DNA from: Armatimonadota bacterium
GTDB taxonomy: Bacteria; Sysuimicrobiota; Sysuimicrobiia; Sysuimicrobiales; Sysuimicrobiaceae
Direction of reading: 5' to 3'
Assembly: GCA_025060455.1 (NCBI GenBank)
Contig: JANXBY010000011.1
Location: 1-51,805, forward strand
Length of the DNA: 51,805 nucleotides
Shown: in pieces, positions 33,285-41,989 of the stretch
Layout of the letters: the number at the start of each line of letters is the position of its first letter
Numbering within the stretch: the stretch's first letter is position 1
Notes under the pieces: model-generated
Seen by the model: the letters and a program-made list of their open reading frames with translations, nothing else
Database searches by the model: none
What the model was told of the DNA's origin: nothing
Program-made: the position numbers and the translations under genes

Positions 33285-35162
33285 CTACACCACCAGCCGG
33301 CACCACACCAACCAGACGGTGGCCGCCACCGCCCACCGCGGGAGCCCACGCAGGAAAACTACCGTCACGCCGACCAGCAGCGAACCCAACCAGGCCAGCA
33401 GCTGCGCCCTGCTCAAGATCTCCGTGGCCTCCACCGCCGCCAGGCGCCCGAGGATGGCCTCCGTCCATGGCACGAAGGGGATCGGTAGGAAAAGCGGGGC
33501 GTAGTAGAAGGCGAGGGTGCCCGAAGCCAGCAGAAGACCCCCTGCCAGGCGGAGGCCGGCGTGAGGAGGCTCCTCCCAGCGAACCACGCGGATGGCCAGG
33601 GGCCACAGGAGCACCGCCAGGGCGGGAGAACCCGCCTGCAGGCTTGGGACGGACAGGGCAGCGGGCAGCGCCGAGAAGTAGCCGGCAAGGAACACGCGGG
33701 CTGACGGGAACTCCGCCCTCCAGCCCGCCAGGAGGCGCGCCAGCAGGTGTGGCAGGCCCCAGAGGATCAGTCCGAGGAACGGGTGCAGGGTCGTAGCCCG
33801 TACCGCGACCCCTGGGTTCGACGCGAACCCGAAGCTGGTGGTTGCAATGCCCAGCAGGGCCACCGCCACCGCCGTCAGTCCTCCAGAGCCACCCGCCACG
33901 ACGCGGGCGGCCTGCTTGAACTCCTCCATCAGCACGGGCGCGGACGCCAAAACCAGTGGCCACCAGCCAGAAGGTTCCTCCACCTCCAGGGCCTGTCGCC
34001 ACGCCTGCGCTCCAGCCCAGTACACCAGCCCCACAAGCACCGCAGCGCTGAGGCCGTCTGCGGCCACGTCCACGGGATCCGAGGTCCTGGCCCCGCGCAC
34101 CACGGTGACCGCCCCGATCGCCAGCAGGAAGCTTCCGCAGGCGACGAGCCCTTCATTCCACGCGGCCCCGAAGAGCCGTCCCACAATACCCAGCAGTGGG
34201 GGCGGGAGGTGCTCCACGACCACTCCAGGACGCGCGGCGAGCACAGCGAACAAACCCCCGACGACCATGAAGGTCGCTCCGAGCCCGTAGGCCACCCCCC
34301 TGCGCCGGAGAGTCCCGCGGAGCCGTGTGGCCAGCCGGACCGCGACCTCCGATGCGTCGTCCACCAGGTCAGCTGCCAGCCACATCCAGAACAGCCCCAA
34401 GAACCCGAACAAGGCCTCGTAGCCCATCCGGAGCGCTTCTGCGAACCGGCCGGGACTTGTCCCGATCCCCCAACCGTACACTGCCAACATGCTCCAGAAC
34501 AGCGCCGCCCGCTCCGCGGGGAGCTCCACCAGACGTGTGCGCCACAGGAGCCAGCCCACAGCCAGGTACGCGAGCGTCCAGGTGCCCACGGACAGCCACA
34601 GGGGCTTCACCCACACCGGGCTCAAACGTCCTAGCAGGACTGCCCACGGGACCAGCCACGCCACGCTCCGACGCCCGGACCCCAGCCGGCGGCACTCGAC
34701 CGCGTACAGCACCCACGCCGGCAACAGGGCTACCCAGCGGGGCAGGGCCAGCACCGGCGGCAGCAACAGGTACCACAGGGCGTAGACACCGGCCAGCAGT
34801 CGGGCGAGGGGCGAGGACGTCCGGAGCTCCGTGAGGACGAGCGCGAACGACAGAGAGGCGGCCACCCCCAGCAGGGTCATGGTCGCGGGACCCCCGAGGA
34901 GCTGTTTCCGGGCGTCCGCGGGAGCAGCAAGCACCGCCGCGAAGCTTCCCAGGGAGGCGAGGAGAACTAGGAGGGCCAGCACACCCCATGGGCCCAGGCG
35001 CGCGAGCTGAGACAGGCCCGCCACCGTCGTCTGGAGGTCTTTCCACTTGACGGGAATGCCCAGGTATTGGGCGCCCGCCTCCAGGGCCCGGAACCCGAAT
35101 CGCAGGAGTCCTAACAGGCGACCCTTCGTCCTCTGCGCAATGCCGTCACCCGGTCGCGCCAA
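33285..35162 (-). CDS. Large polytopic membrane protein with a degenerate PrsW-like C-terminal domain
   Basis: 625 residues from a TTG at 35162 (GAGG 7 bp upstream), overlapping the end of the previous gene by 52 bp. The start is uncertain. About 14-16 hydrophobic helices. Residues about 405-480 look like a PrsW core: LMEEFKQA (412-418), FGFASNPGVAV (444-454) and WGLPHLLARLL with His472. If so, the first Glu of motif 1 and the Glu of motif 2 are missing, so it should not be a protease. It is encoded with the other degenerate PrsW paralogue. I do not recognise the first 400 residues. Confidence 0.6.
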   Translation of the reverse strand: MARPGDGIAQRTKGRLLGLLRFGFRALEAGAQYLGIPVKWKDLQTTVAGLSQLARLGPWGVLALLVLLASLGSFAAVLAAPADARKQLLGGPATMTLLGVAASLSFALVLTELRTSSPLARLLAGVYALWYLLLPPVLALPRWVALLPAWVLYAVECRRLGSGRRSVAWLVPWAVLLGRLSPVWVKPLWLSVGTWTLAYLAVGWLLWRTRLVELPAERAALFWSMLAVYGWGIGTSPGRFAEALRMGYEALFGFLGLFWMWLAADLVDDASEVAVRLATRLRGTLRRRGVAYGLGATFMVVGGLFAVLAARPGVVVEHLPPPLLGIVGRLFGAAWNEGLVACGSFLLAIGAVTVVRGARTSDPVDVAADGLSAAVLVGLVYWAGAQAWRQALEVEEPSGWWPLVLASAPVLMEEFKQAARVVAGGSGGLTAVAVALLGIATTSFGFASNPGVAVRATTLHPFLGLILWGLPHLLARLLAGWRAEFPSARVFLAGYFSALPAALSVPSLQAGSPALAVLLWPLAIRVVRWEEPPHAGLRLAGGLLLASGTLAFYYAPLFLPIPFVPWTEAILGRLAAVEATEILSRAQLLAWLGSLLVGVTVVFLRGLPRWAVAATVWLVWCRLVV

Positions 35163-36022
35163 GCCTGAACCTCTGCCTCCTTGCCTCGACCCCGAACCAA
35201 CCTCCACTTCGCCAGGGCCACCTGCAGCAGAGCCGAGCGTAGCGCGGGCGGGATCCCCCTTGTACCCCGAACCAGGACGAGGAGCTCTCCCTCGCTGAGG
35301 AGTCCCGCCTCCACCTCCTCCCGGAGGTACTGCTCGGCCGCACTCCGCCGGTACCGCCGTTCCGCCACCCACACACCGGCCAGGAGAGCCGCAGGGCTCC
35401 AGCTCAAAAGCAGCAGTCCAACAGCCGCCAGCTCGCCGCCGACACCGCTCCTCCAGGCCAGGAAGTTGAAACCCACGTAGGCCAAGTGCCCTGCCACCGA
35501 AGCCCCCATGCCGAGCACCGCGGAGAGTGACCTGGCGGGGGCCGACAGGACCTTCAAGTCCGCCCATCCCAGGGCAGCACCTGCGGCTGCGGTGAACACC
35601 CCTTGGGTCAGACCGCCACTCACCCACCGGAAGACTGCCCCCCAGTCTTCCACCGCCGACACCACCCAAAAGGCAGGCCCGGCGTATCCTACACCTACCA
35701 GACCTCCGGCCACGGCACCCTCTGCCGGGCGACTGAATCCGCCCACCGCGCTCCGCACGGCCAAAAGGATGACAGCTTTTACCACCTCGTCCACCACCGC
35801 GGATCCGACGGCCTCATGGAGCCCGGCCTCCCCCGCGAGGGGAGCGTGGCCGCCCCCGACCGAGGCGAGGCCCTGCCCGAACAGTCCGACGACACGGTGG
35901 GCGGCCGCGCCCGCCAGGAGAGTCAGGGCCGCTTTCGGCCAGTCCCACTCCGCACGCACGTGACACCAGAGGCCTGCCGCGTAGGCGACCAGGCAGAGGA
36001 GGTAGACCGCTGCCTCCAGCAC
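35111..36022 (-). CDS. Degenerate PrsW-family membrane protein (probable pseudoprotease)
   Basis: 303 residues. Aligned by motif to the intact PrsW proteins at 39-46 kb, it has VVDEVVKA (DExxK instead of EExxK, about 78-82), GVGYAGPAFW where the second-motif Glu is Ala, and GGLTQGVFTAAAGAALGWA where the third-motif His is Gln140. GHLAYVGFNF keeps the last His (179). The C-terminal soluble tail (about 230-303: REEVEAGLLSEGEL, then a Lys/Arg-rich helix) matches the tail of the intact paralogues. The family fold is kept but the catalytic set is broken. It starts at a GTG, 27 bp from a repeat box shared with the divergent regulator. Confidence 0.65.
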   Translation of the reverse strand: MLEAAVYLLCLVAYAAGLWCHVRAEWDWPKAALTLLAGAAAHRVVGLFGQGLASVGGGHAPLAGEAGLHEAVGSAVVDEVVKAVILLAVRSAVGGFSRPAEGAVAGGLVGVGYAGPAFWVVSAVEDWGAVFRWVSGGLTQGVFTAAAGAALGWADLKVLSAPARSLSAVLGMGASVAGHLAYVGFNFLAWRSGVGGELAAVGLLLLSWSPAALLAGVWVAERRYRRSAAEQYLREEVEAGLLSEGELLVLVRGTRGIPPALRSALLQVALAKWRLVRGRGKEAEVQAWRDRVTALRRGRRVAC

Positions 36023-36048
36023 CGGTCGCTATGGTGGCCACAGTTGTG

Positions 36049-36066
36049 CTTAAAATCGGTTTAAAG
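36049..36066. promoter_or_regulatory. 11-bp direct-repeat box in the divergent 36022/36099 promoter region
   Basis: CTTAAAATCGGTTTAAAG: TTAA at 36050 and 36061. It lies 26 bp from the minus-strand start (36022) and 32 bp from the plus-strand start (36099), so it can serve both genes. Confidence 0.65.
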
Positions 36067-36098
36067 TGCCCGCCTCACATGGGCGCGCGGAGGGGAGC

Positions 36099-38816
36099 AT
36101 GACGCGTCCGCAGTGGGTGTGGAGGACCCGCTTGGTGGACCGCCTGCCAAGACAGGCTGGGTACGTGGTGTGGCTGGAGGCGCCTTACGGGTACGGCAAG
36201 ACCACCCTACTCCGGCAGTGGTCGGAGACCCTGGAGAGCGAAGGGTGGTCGGTGGTGTGGGCCAGCGCCGCCTCGGGGCCGATCCTCGAGCAGGTGGCTC
36301 GCGCCCTCAAACTACCCGGCTCGCCTCCCTGGCCCTTTGTCCAGGAAGTCCTGGGCAGCCGGCCCACCCTGTTAATCCTGGACGACCTGGCCGCAGACAC
36401 ACCTGTACCGTTGCGCCTTCCCTCCGGCTCCTTGACCCTCGGCTTGGCGAGCCGCGGGCAACTGGGCTGGCCCGAGCTCCCACGGGCCCGCGCGGAGGGA
36501 CGGTTGATCCACCTGACTCCGGAGGATCTCCGGTTCACCCTCCTCGAAACTCAACAGGTTCTTGCGGAAGGCCGCACGGCGTTTGAAGTGTGGGAACGCA
36601 CCGGGGGATGGCCGATCGCCGTGCACTTAGCGGCCCTCACGGGCACGCTGGACTTCCGGCGTGCTCTCGCGGAGGGCGTTCGGGACTCCCTGCGTGACGA
36701 GGAGTGGCAGGCCATGCTCGCCCTGGCCGCCGTCCCCGCCCTGCCTGAATCCCTACAGGACGGTGCCGTCCAGCGTCTGTTGGAGGCAGGCTTTGTCCGG
36801 AAGACGCCCCACGGCGTGTCGCTGCACGCCGTGTTTGGCGAGGTGCTCCTGGACGAACTCCTGCCCTCCGTGCAGCAAGCCATCAGGAGGATGAGCCCGC
36901 ACCTCCCCCCCGAGCTGCGGGCCGAGGCTTACTTCCGAGCGAAACTCTGGCAGGACACCGAACAGCTCCTGGAGTGCCCCGACGCCCTCGAACTGGCCTC
37001 CAAGGCTCCGTCCTGGGTGATCCGCTGGTGTCGGGCCCTGCCCGGCCTCGGCGGCCCGTGGCGCAGACTCGCCCACGGCATGGCCCTCTGCCTTCTGGGC
37101 CGTCTTTCCCAAGCGCTGCCCCGCCTGCGGTCCCTCGCCGAGCAGTCAGAGGGATCCCACCCAGAGGTGGCCATCCAGGCCTGGGGGCTGACTGCTTACT
37201 ACGCTCCTGAGGTGAACCTCGATCTCGCCCTCGAAGCGGCTGATCGTGGCGGACAGTTGGTGGACAGGGTCTCACCCCGCCTTGCGGCCCGATTTCTGAA
37301 CTGGACCTGCTGGCCCCTGTGGAAGGCCGGCGACCTGGAGCGCTTCGCGGCCGCACTGGAAAAAGCCCGCCGTCTCCTCCCCGCAGACGATCCGTACGTG
37401 TTCCACCCCATCGGTTACAACCTGGCCTTCCTCCGCTGGCAGCGGGACGGGGATCTGGACTACTACCTCGCCTACAACCGCCAGACCGCGGAGCTCCAGG
37501 AGGCCGAGCGGTCGCACAACCTCCCCCTCACCCTCCTGCAGATCGGCCGCTTACTGGTCCTGACCGGGCAGCGGGAGGAAGCGGTGCAGTGCTTCCAGCG
37601 CGCCCGGGCCAACCCGGGTCAGAACTTCTGGGCGGAGACCATCGCAGCAGCGTGGCAAGCGTGCCTCGAGCAAGACCTGGCCCCTTTCCAGCGGCTGGTG
37701 ACCTTGGCCGAGACCGCGGAGAACCCCGAGCTGGAGGACATCGTCCGGGGCCTTTGGGCCCGGACCCTCAGGGAGCTCGGACACCTAGCTGACTCCCTGC
37801 GGGTGAGCCACCCGGCGCGGGGCTTTTGGACAGCCCTGGAGTCTGCTCTCGCCCTGTGGGCGGGGGGCCGTACCACGGAGGCCTTGGCTCAACTCCCGAG
37901 CGCCCCTCGGGACCGGGAAGAGCGCGCCTACTTCTATGCGGCGCGCTTCCGGATCCTCAGGGAGGAGCGCGACCTGGATGAGTTGGTGAACCTCACCTCC
38001 CTAGGCCCTCAGATTCTCCCGGCTCTGGTCCCGCTCCCGGAGCTACCGCGGAGCCGGCCTGAGGTCGCCGACTCCTATCCCGTCCGCGAGGTCCTTGCCG
38101 CGGCGTGGAAAGAGGCGGTGCAGCGGAGGCTCCGGGAAGTCCCCCCACTTGAGGTGGAACTCCTCGGGCAGTACCGCGTCCTGCGCCTGGGAGAGGAGGT
38201 GTCTCTGTCTCCCACGGCCCGGGCCCTGCTGGTCCTCCTCATCTTGGGACTCAGCCGGGACACCATCGCGGACCAACTGTGGCCGGATGCACGGCCCGCG
38301 CAGGCCCAGAACAACTTACACGTACACATGCACCACCTCCGGAGGGCGGTGCAGCCCTGGGGCCTTCCAACCTACCTCACCGCCCGCGGACTCCGCAACG
38401 TGCAGGTAGATCTGTGGACGCTGCAGGATGCCCTCCGGCGGTCCGACGCACCCTCGGTGCTCCGCCTGTACCGAGAGCCGGTGGCGCCTGGCGTGGACCT
38501 GCCAGCGGTGGACGAGGTCCGCTACCAGCTCCGTCGCCAGGTCGTGGAATGCCTGTACCGGGCAGGACGCCAGGGGACGCCGGAAGAGGGCATCCGCGTG
38601 CTCGAGCGCGTTCTCGAACTCGACCCCCTGCACGAGGCCGCCCTCCAGTGCCTCGTGCGCCACCTCCTCGCCGCCGGGCGGCCAAGAGATGCCCTGGAGG
38701 CGTACCGGGTCTTTGCAGCACGGCTCCGAGAGGAACTGGACGCCGAGCCGGCTCCGGACACCTCCGCCCTCCTGCAGCCCCTCACCCGACCCACCCGCTC
38801 TCGCCGGAGCCGTTAA
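36099..38816 (+). CDS. STAND-type ATPase regulator with C-terminal SARP (OmpR-like wHTH + BTAD) domain
   Basis: 905 residues from the ATG at 36099 (GGAGGGGAGC upstream). Residues 1-250 form a P-loop ATPase: Walker A APYGYGKTT at 28-36 and Walker B LLILDD at 91-96, like MalT/LuxR-type STAND regulators. A long TPR-like helical region follows (about 290-670). From about 684 the protein has an OmpR-like winged helix (SPTARALLVLLILGLSRDTI, then ADQLWPD), and from about 771 a bacterial transcriptional activator domain. SARP-type winged helices bind direct repeats with 11-bp spacing, and such a repeat lies in its own promoter. It is the only transcription factor in the 28-48 kb block, so it is a candidate reader of all these boxes. 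Confidence 0.87.
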   Translation: MTRPQWVWRTRLVDRLPRQAGYVVWLEAPYGYGKTTLLRQWSETLESEGWSVVWASAASGPILEQVARALKLPGSPPWPFVQEVLGSRPTLLILDDLAADTPVPLRLPSGSLTLGLASRGQLGWPELPRARAEGRLIHLTPEDLRFTLLETQQVLAEGRTAFEVWERTGGWPIAVHLAALTGTLDFRRALAEGVRDSLRDEEWQAMLALAAVPALPESLQDGAVQRLLEAGFVRKTPHGVSLHAVFGEVLLDELLPSVQQAIRRMSPHLPPELRAEAYFRAKLWQDTEQLLECPDALELASKAPSWVIRWCRALPGLGGPWRRLAHGMALCLLGRLSQALPRLRSLAEQSEGSHPEVAIQAWGLTAYYAPEVNLDLALEAADRGGQLVDRVSPRLAARFLNWTCWPLWKAGDLERFAAALEKARRLLPADDPYVFHPIGYNLAFLRWQRDGDLDYYLAYNRQTAELQEAERSHNLPLTLLQIGRLLVLTGQREEAVQCFQRARANPGQNFWAETIAAAWQACLEQDLAPFQRLVTLAETAENPELEDIVRGLWARTLRELGHLADSLRVSHPARGFWTALESALALWAGGRTTEALAQLPSAPRDREERAYFYAARFRILREERDLDELVNLTSLGPQILPALVPLPELPRSRPEVADSYPVREVLAAAWKEAVQRRLREVPPLEVELLGQYRVLRLGEEVSLSPTARALLVLLILGLSRDTIADQLWPDARPAQAQNNLHVHMHHLRRAVQPWGLPTYLTARGLRNVQVDLWTLQDALRRSDAPSVLRLYREPVAPGVDLPAVDEVRYQLRRQVVECLYRAGRQGTPEEGIRVLERVLELDPLHEAALQCLVRHLLAAGRPRDALEAYRVFAARLREELDAEPAPDTSALLQPLTRPTRSRRSR

Positions 38817-38829
38817 GCCGGTTTTAAGC
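38812..38829. promoter_or_regulatory. 11-bp direct-repeat box upstream of the PrsW operon
   Basis: GTTAAGCCGGTTTTAAGC: TTAA at 38813 and 38824. The box overlaps the stop codon of the regulator gene. It precedes the four-protease operon by about 330 bp. Confidence 0.65.
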
Positions 38830-38892
38830 CCCCTGAGTTACTTGGGAGTCCGGGCCGGTCGCACCCGGTCCAGGTCCGCGAGGAGGGGCCCG

Positions 38893-38908
38893 TGCAAACC
38901 GATTTGCA
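38893..38908. promoter_or_regulatory. Palindrome TGCAAA-CCGA-TTTGCA in the PrsW operon leader
   Basis: Two perfect 6-bp arms with a 4-bp centre, AT-rich against the background. It lies 64 bp after the repeat box. It could be an operator for a dimeric repressor; the binding protein is unknown. Confidence 0.5.
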
Positions 38909-38955
38909 ACCCCCCGCGGAGCTCGCCCCCGCACAGCAGGGGGCGCCGTCAGCGG

Positions 38956-39156
38956 GTGGTGGTTCTGGTGGGTCGCCGTCGCACGGTTCTTCTTGAAGCT
39001 GCCCACCCCTCTGACCCCCTGGGGGGCCTGGGCTGGAGCTCGCTCGGCCTTCTGATGTGGCTCGCGGCGACCGGAGTGAACACCGATGCCGTCGTGCTCG
39101 GCAAGGGCCCCTGGCTGCGAAACGGCGCAGGGGACTCTTTGGTCGCGGGGAGGTGA
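38956..39156 (+). CDS. Possible small membrane protein ahead of the first PrsW gene
   Basis: 66 residues from a GTG at 38956; the frame is open further upstream, so the start is not fixed. The later codons have third positions as GC-rich as true genes nearby, and the stop is 4 bp before the PrsW start. One possible helix is LGLLMWLAATGVNTDAVVL. No clear ribosome site is seen. It may be a real leader-encoded protein or chance. Confidence 0.3.
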   Translation: MVVLVGRRRTVLLEAAHPSDPLGGLGWSSLGLLMWLAATGVNTDAVVLGKGPWLRNGAGDSLVAGR

Positions 39157-39160
39157 ACCG

Positions 39161-40207
39161 ATGCCGTTGTTGACCGTTCCGCCTCGCCCGTTCTCACCGC
39201 TTCCCATCGAGGCGTCGCCACCTCCAAAATTCATCGACGCCACCGCTTCGGGAGGAGCGGGGGGCTTGGCTGTCGGGTTGCTGCTGGTCGTGGCGCTGAC
39301 GGCTCTGTACGTGGCGGTGTTGTACTGGGCGGATCGCCACGAGAAGGAGCCCTCCAGCGTTCTCGGGGCAGCGCTCCTTGGCGGGGCCATCGCCGCGCCC
39401 GTGCTCTCGATGGTGCTGGAGCGCCTCGCCGACATCCGCATGTCCGTGTACCCCGCCGCCTTCCACGCCCTCAACGCGGCCTTCTTCGGCCCCAACCCGG
39501 CAGGGGCGGTCATCGAGGAGGGGACCAAGGCGCTGGTGATCCTCGGCCTGTTCCGCCTGCTCCCCCGCGAGTTCGACGGAACCCTGGACGGCGTGGTGTA
39601 CGGGGGCGTCGTGGGAGCGGGCTTCGCCCTAGCGGAGTCAGCCGTCTACCTGTGGGACCTCGCGCGGGTTGGCGCCGGTGGTCTGGGCCTGGGGGCGATG
39701 TTCGGGATCCTCGTGACCGGACTCACCCACAGCGCCTTCGGAGCGCTCTTCGGCGCCTCTCTGGGTGCGGTACGGGAGTTTGGGCTCACGGGGTCGGCCG
39801 CGTGGTGGCTTCCCGTGGGCGGGTTCGCCCTGGCTGGTCTGTACCACGCCGCGTATGACGCCCTGGCGGCCATCGCCGGTGCGGGGACGGGCCCAGGCGC
39901 CCTGGTAGTGGTCGCCCGCCAGCTCGCGGACTGGGCCGGGGTGATCGCCCTCGGGGTCATCGTCATCTGGGCCCTCGGACACGAGCGGAACGTGATCGCG
40001 CGCTACCTGCCCGTGGAAGCCCAGGAAGGACACATCCCCCGGGAGTATGCAGAAGCCGCCGCCAACCGTCGGTGGGCAGATGTACCCCGGGCTGCGCGTC
40101 AGCCCCTCGCCGAACTCGCCTTCGCCCGGCGCCGACTGGAGCGAGGGCTCGCCAGCGAGGCAGAGCTCGAGGTGTACCGGAACCGGATCCGCGAGGTGGC
40201 CCGATGA
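39161..40207 (+). CDS. PrsW-family intramembrane metalloprotease (copy 1)
   Basis: 348 residues from an ATG with GGAGG upstream. All PrsW motifs are intact: DRHEKEP (58-64), EEGTK (119-123), GAGFALAES with Glu159, LTHSAFGALFGASLG with His190, and YHAAYD (His229, Asp233). About eight helices. The N-terminal 35 residues are Pro-rich. In Bacillus, PrsW makes the first cut in the anti-sigma factor RsiW; the substrate here is unknown. The tail is shorter than in copies 2-4 (AELAFARRRLERG). Its stop overlaps the next gene's ATG (ATGA), so the two are translationally coupled. Confidence 0.88.
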   Translation: MPLLTVPPRPFSPLPIEASPPPKFIDATASGGAGGLAVGLLLVVALTALYVAVLYWADRHEKEPSSVLGAALLGGAIAAPVLSMVLERLADIRMSVYPAAFHALNAAFFGPNPAGAVIEEGTKALVILGLFRLLPREFDGTLDGVVYGGVVGAGFALAESAVYLWDLARVGAGGLGLGAMFGILVTGLTHSAFGALFGASLGAVREFGLTGSAAWWLPVGGFALAGLYHAAYDALAAIAGAGTGPGALVVVARQLADWAGVIALGVIVIWALGHERNVIARYLPVEAQEGHIPREYAEAAANRRWADVPRAARQPLAELAFARRRLERGLASEAELEVYRNRIREVAR

Positions 40208-40812
40208 ACCGGAACCTCCTGATCGGCGGCGGGCTGGGCTGTGGTTGCTTGACCCTCCTGGCCATCGTGGCGGTGGTTGCGGGCATCGTGGTGTACGCGG
40301 CGCGACCGCAGCCACGTCCTGTGCCGGCCCCTGCCCCTCAACCTGCTACGCAACCTGCGCCTACCCCGGCCCCTCCAACCGGGCCTTCACCGACTGCACC
40401 GTCGGACGCGAGAGCGTGCCCGCAGACCCCCCCTCAAGGTCCTGAGGCTCTTGGAAAGGGCGTCTGCCCCCAGCAGGCCCCAGGGGTCGAGGTCGTCGGT
40501 GGAATGACGGTCCGACTCGGACCGGACGGAATGCCGACGGGTGCCGCGGGGGTGTTCCGTGTGGGCGAGAAGGTGGGCGTTGATTACCAGGTCGCCCGCA
40601 TGGATCGCCAGGTCGTGCGGCTTTTCGTCCGCATCGAGTCCCAGGACCGGGTGATCCCCGTGGTCAACCCCGAACCCCTCGAAGGTCCGGGTCGGCACCT
40701 GTACAGGCTGGACACCACCTCGGGTTCGCCGGGTCTGTACGCCTTCGTGCTGGCCGTGCCCCAGGGAGGGCAGCCGGCGGTGGTCCTCCTAGTGCCTTTC
40801 GCCCTGCAGTAG
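40204..40812 (+). CDS. Type II single-pass membrane protein with Pro-rich stalk (partner of PrsW copy 1)
   Basis: 202 residues. A six-residue cytoplasmic end is followed by a helix at about 7-33 with a Cys-Gly-Cys near its start. A Pro/Ala/Gln stalk (about 34-68) precedes an outer domain of about 130 residues with strands such as GVFRVGEKVGVDYQV and VVRLFVRIES. The family is not recognised. The 4-bp overlap with PrsW copy 1 suggests that the products work together, either as substrate and protease or as a sensor complex. The cytoplasmic part is too short for an anti-sigma domain. Confidence 0.65.
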   Translation: MNRNLLIGGGLGCGCLTLLAIVAVVAGIVVYAARPQPRPVPAPAPQPATQPAPTPAPPTGPSPTAPSDARACPQTPPQGPEALGKGVCPQQAPGVEVVGGMTVRLGPDGMPTGAAGVFRVGEKVGVDYQVARMDRQVVRLFVRIESQDRVIPVVNPEPLEGPGRHLYRLDTTSGSPGLYAFVLAVPQGGQPAVVLLVPFALQ

Positions 40813-40825
40813 CGGAGGAGGCGTC

Positions 40826-41989
40826 ATGACCTCGAGCGCGGGCCGCGTATCCCACGGGGCGGACACCTTCCTGAAGGCCGCCGGCCTCGTGGGTGTTGGA
40901 TTCGTGCTGTTCGTCCTGGCCGTCCTCCAGATGCTGGTGTTCTTCCAGGCCGCGGGGGGGCTCGGGAAGTTCCTCATGGCCTCCATCGCCGCCCTGTCCG
41001 TGGTTCCCTTCTACACGGGCCTCATCCTCCTACTGGATCGGCACGAGAAGGAACCTGGCTGGCTCCTGCTAGCTGCCCTCCTGTGGGGCGGAGTGGTCGC
41101 CACGTTCTTCAGCCTCATCTTCAACACGATCGGGGGGGCGATCCTGGAGGCGCTTTTCGGCCCGACGCTCGGCCGCCAGCTGACAGCCCCCCTCGTGGCA
41201 CCGGTGGTGGAGGAGACCGCCAAGGGGCTTGCGGTCCTCCTCATCTTCCTGCTGTGGCGCCGGGAGTTCACGAACCTTGTGGACGGCCTCGTGTACGGAG
41301 CTCTGGCAGGTCTCGGGTTTGCTGCCACGGAGAACGTCCTCTACTTTGCGCGGTTCATCCGGGAAGGGGGCCTGGGTGGACTGACCCTCGGCTTCGTGCT
41401 CCGCGCGGTCTTAGGAGGGCTGAGTCACTCCGTGTACACGGCGTGTACGGGTGCCGGATTCGGCTACGCGCGAGAGAGCCGCGGTCCGGTTCGTTTCCTC
41501 GCCCCCTTGCTCGGCTACTTCGCCGCCATGTTCCTACACTTTCTGTGGAACCTGTCCGCCTCCTTCGCCGTCCCCGCGGCGGTGCGGGCGGCGGGCGGCG
41601 CCGGACTTTTGGTCATCCCCGCCATGGCCCTGATCATCGAGTGGATCCCTCTGCTCCTCCTCGTCGCCCTCGCGTACTTCGCGTGGCGGCGAGAGGTCGT
41701 AGCCATCCGGGAGGGGCTCGCGGAAGAGGCAGCCTCGGGCAACATCCCACCCGACCACACCGAGCTGCTCACGAAGCCCCGCGAGCGTAGCCGGCGGCTG
41801 TGGTCAGCCCTGACGCTGAAGGGACCTGGAGCCTGGAACACCCTCCGGCAGCTCTACGACGCGGAGGTAGATCTTGCCTTTGCCCTCTGGCGGCAGAAGC
41901 ACGGCGAGCCGGTCACCCGGGACGTGGAGATTCTGAGAGAACGCGTCCGGCTCCTCCGACAGCGCGCAGAGGCTCTCGGGGTCGGATGA
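40826..41989 (+). CDS. PrsW-family intramembrane metalloprotease (copy 2)
   Basis: 387 residues, ATG with GGAGGAGG upstream. Motifs: DRHEKEPGW (71-79), VEETAKG with Glu129/Glu130 and Lys133, GLGFAATENVLYF with Glu169, LSHSVYTACTGAGFGYA with His201, and FLHFLWN with His238 and Asn242. Eight or more helices. A cytoplasmic tail of about 85 residues (RSRRLWSALTLKGPGAWNTL, then RQLYDAEVDLAFALWRQ) is shared with copies 3 and 4 and absent from the B. subtilis protein as I know it. It overlaps the next gene by 4 bp (ATGA). Confidence 0.92.
   Translation: MTSSAGRVSHGADTFLKAAGLVGVGFVLFVLAVLQMLVFFQAAGGLGKFLMASIAALSVVPFYTGLILLLDRHEKEPGWLLLAALLWGGVVATFFSLIFNTIGGAILEALFGPTLGRQLTAPLVAPVVEETAKGLAVLLIFLLWRREFTNLVDGLVYGALAGLGFAATENVLYFARFIREGGLGGLTLGFVLRAVLGGLSHSVYTACTGAGFGYARESRGPVRFLAPLLGYFAAMFLHFLWNLSASFAVPAAVRAAGGAGLLVIPAMALIIEWIPLLLLVALAYFAWRREVVAIREGLAEEAASGNIPPDHTELLTKPRERSRRLWSALTLKGPGAWNTLRQLYDAEVDLAFALWRQKHGEPVTRDVEILRERVRLLRQRAEALGVG

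Larger units (their letters stand above)
38817..39160 (+). other. Long leader region of the PrsW operon
   Basis: 344 bp between the regulator stop and the first certain protease gene. It holds the repeat box, a TTACTT that could serve as a -10 box at 38838-38843, the palindrome at 38893-38908, a hairpin at 38924-38945 (CGCCCCC, 8-base loop, GGGGGCG) and a possible small gene at 38956-39156. I see no known riboswitch. Confidence 0.4.

Noticed and set aside
36066-36098. Upstream start at 36066 for the SARP regulator
   Set aside because: It would begin at the end of the repeat box, while the ATG at 36099 has a good ribosome site and matches the domain start.
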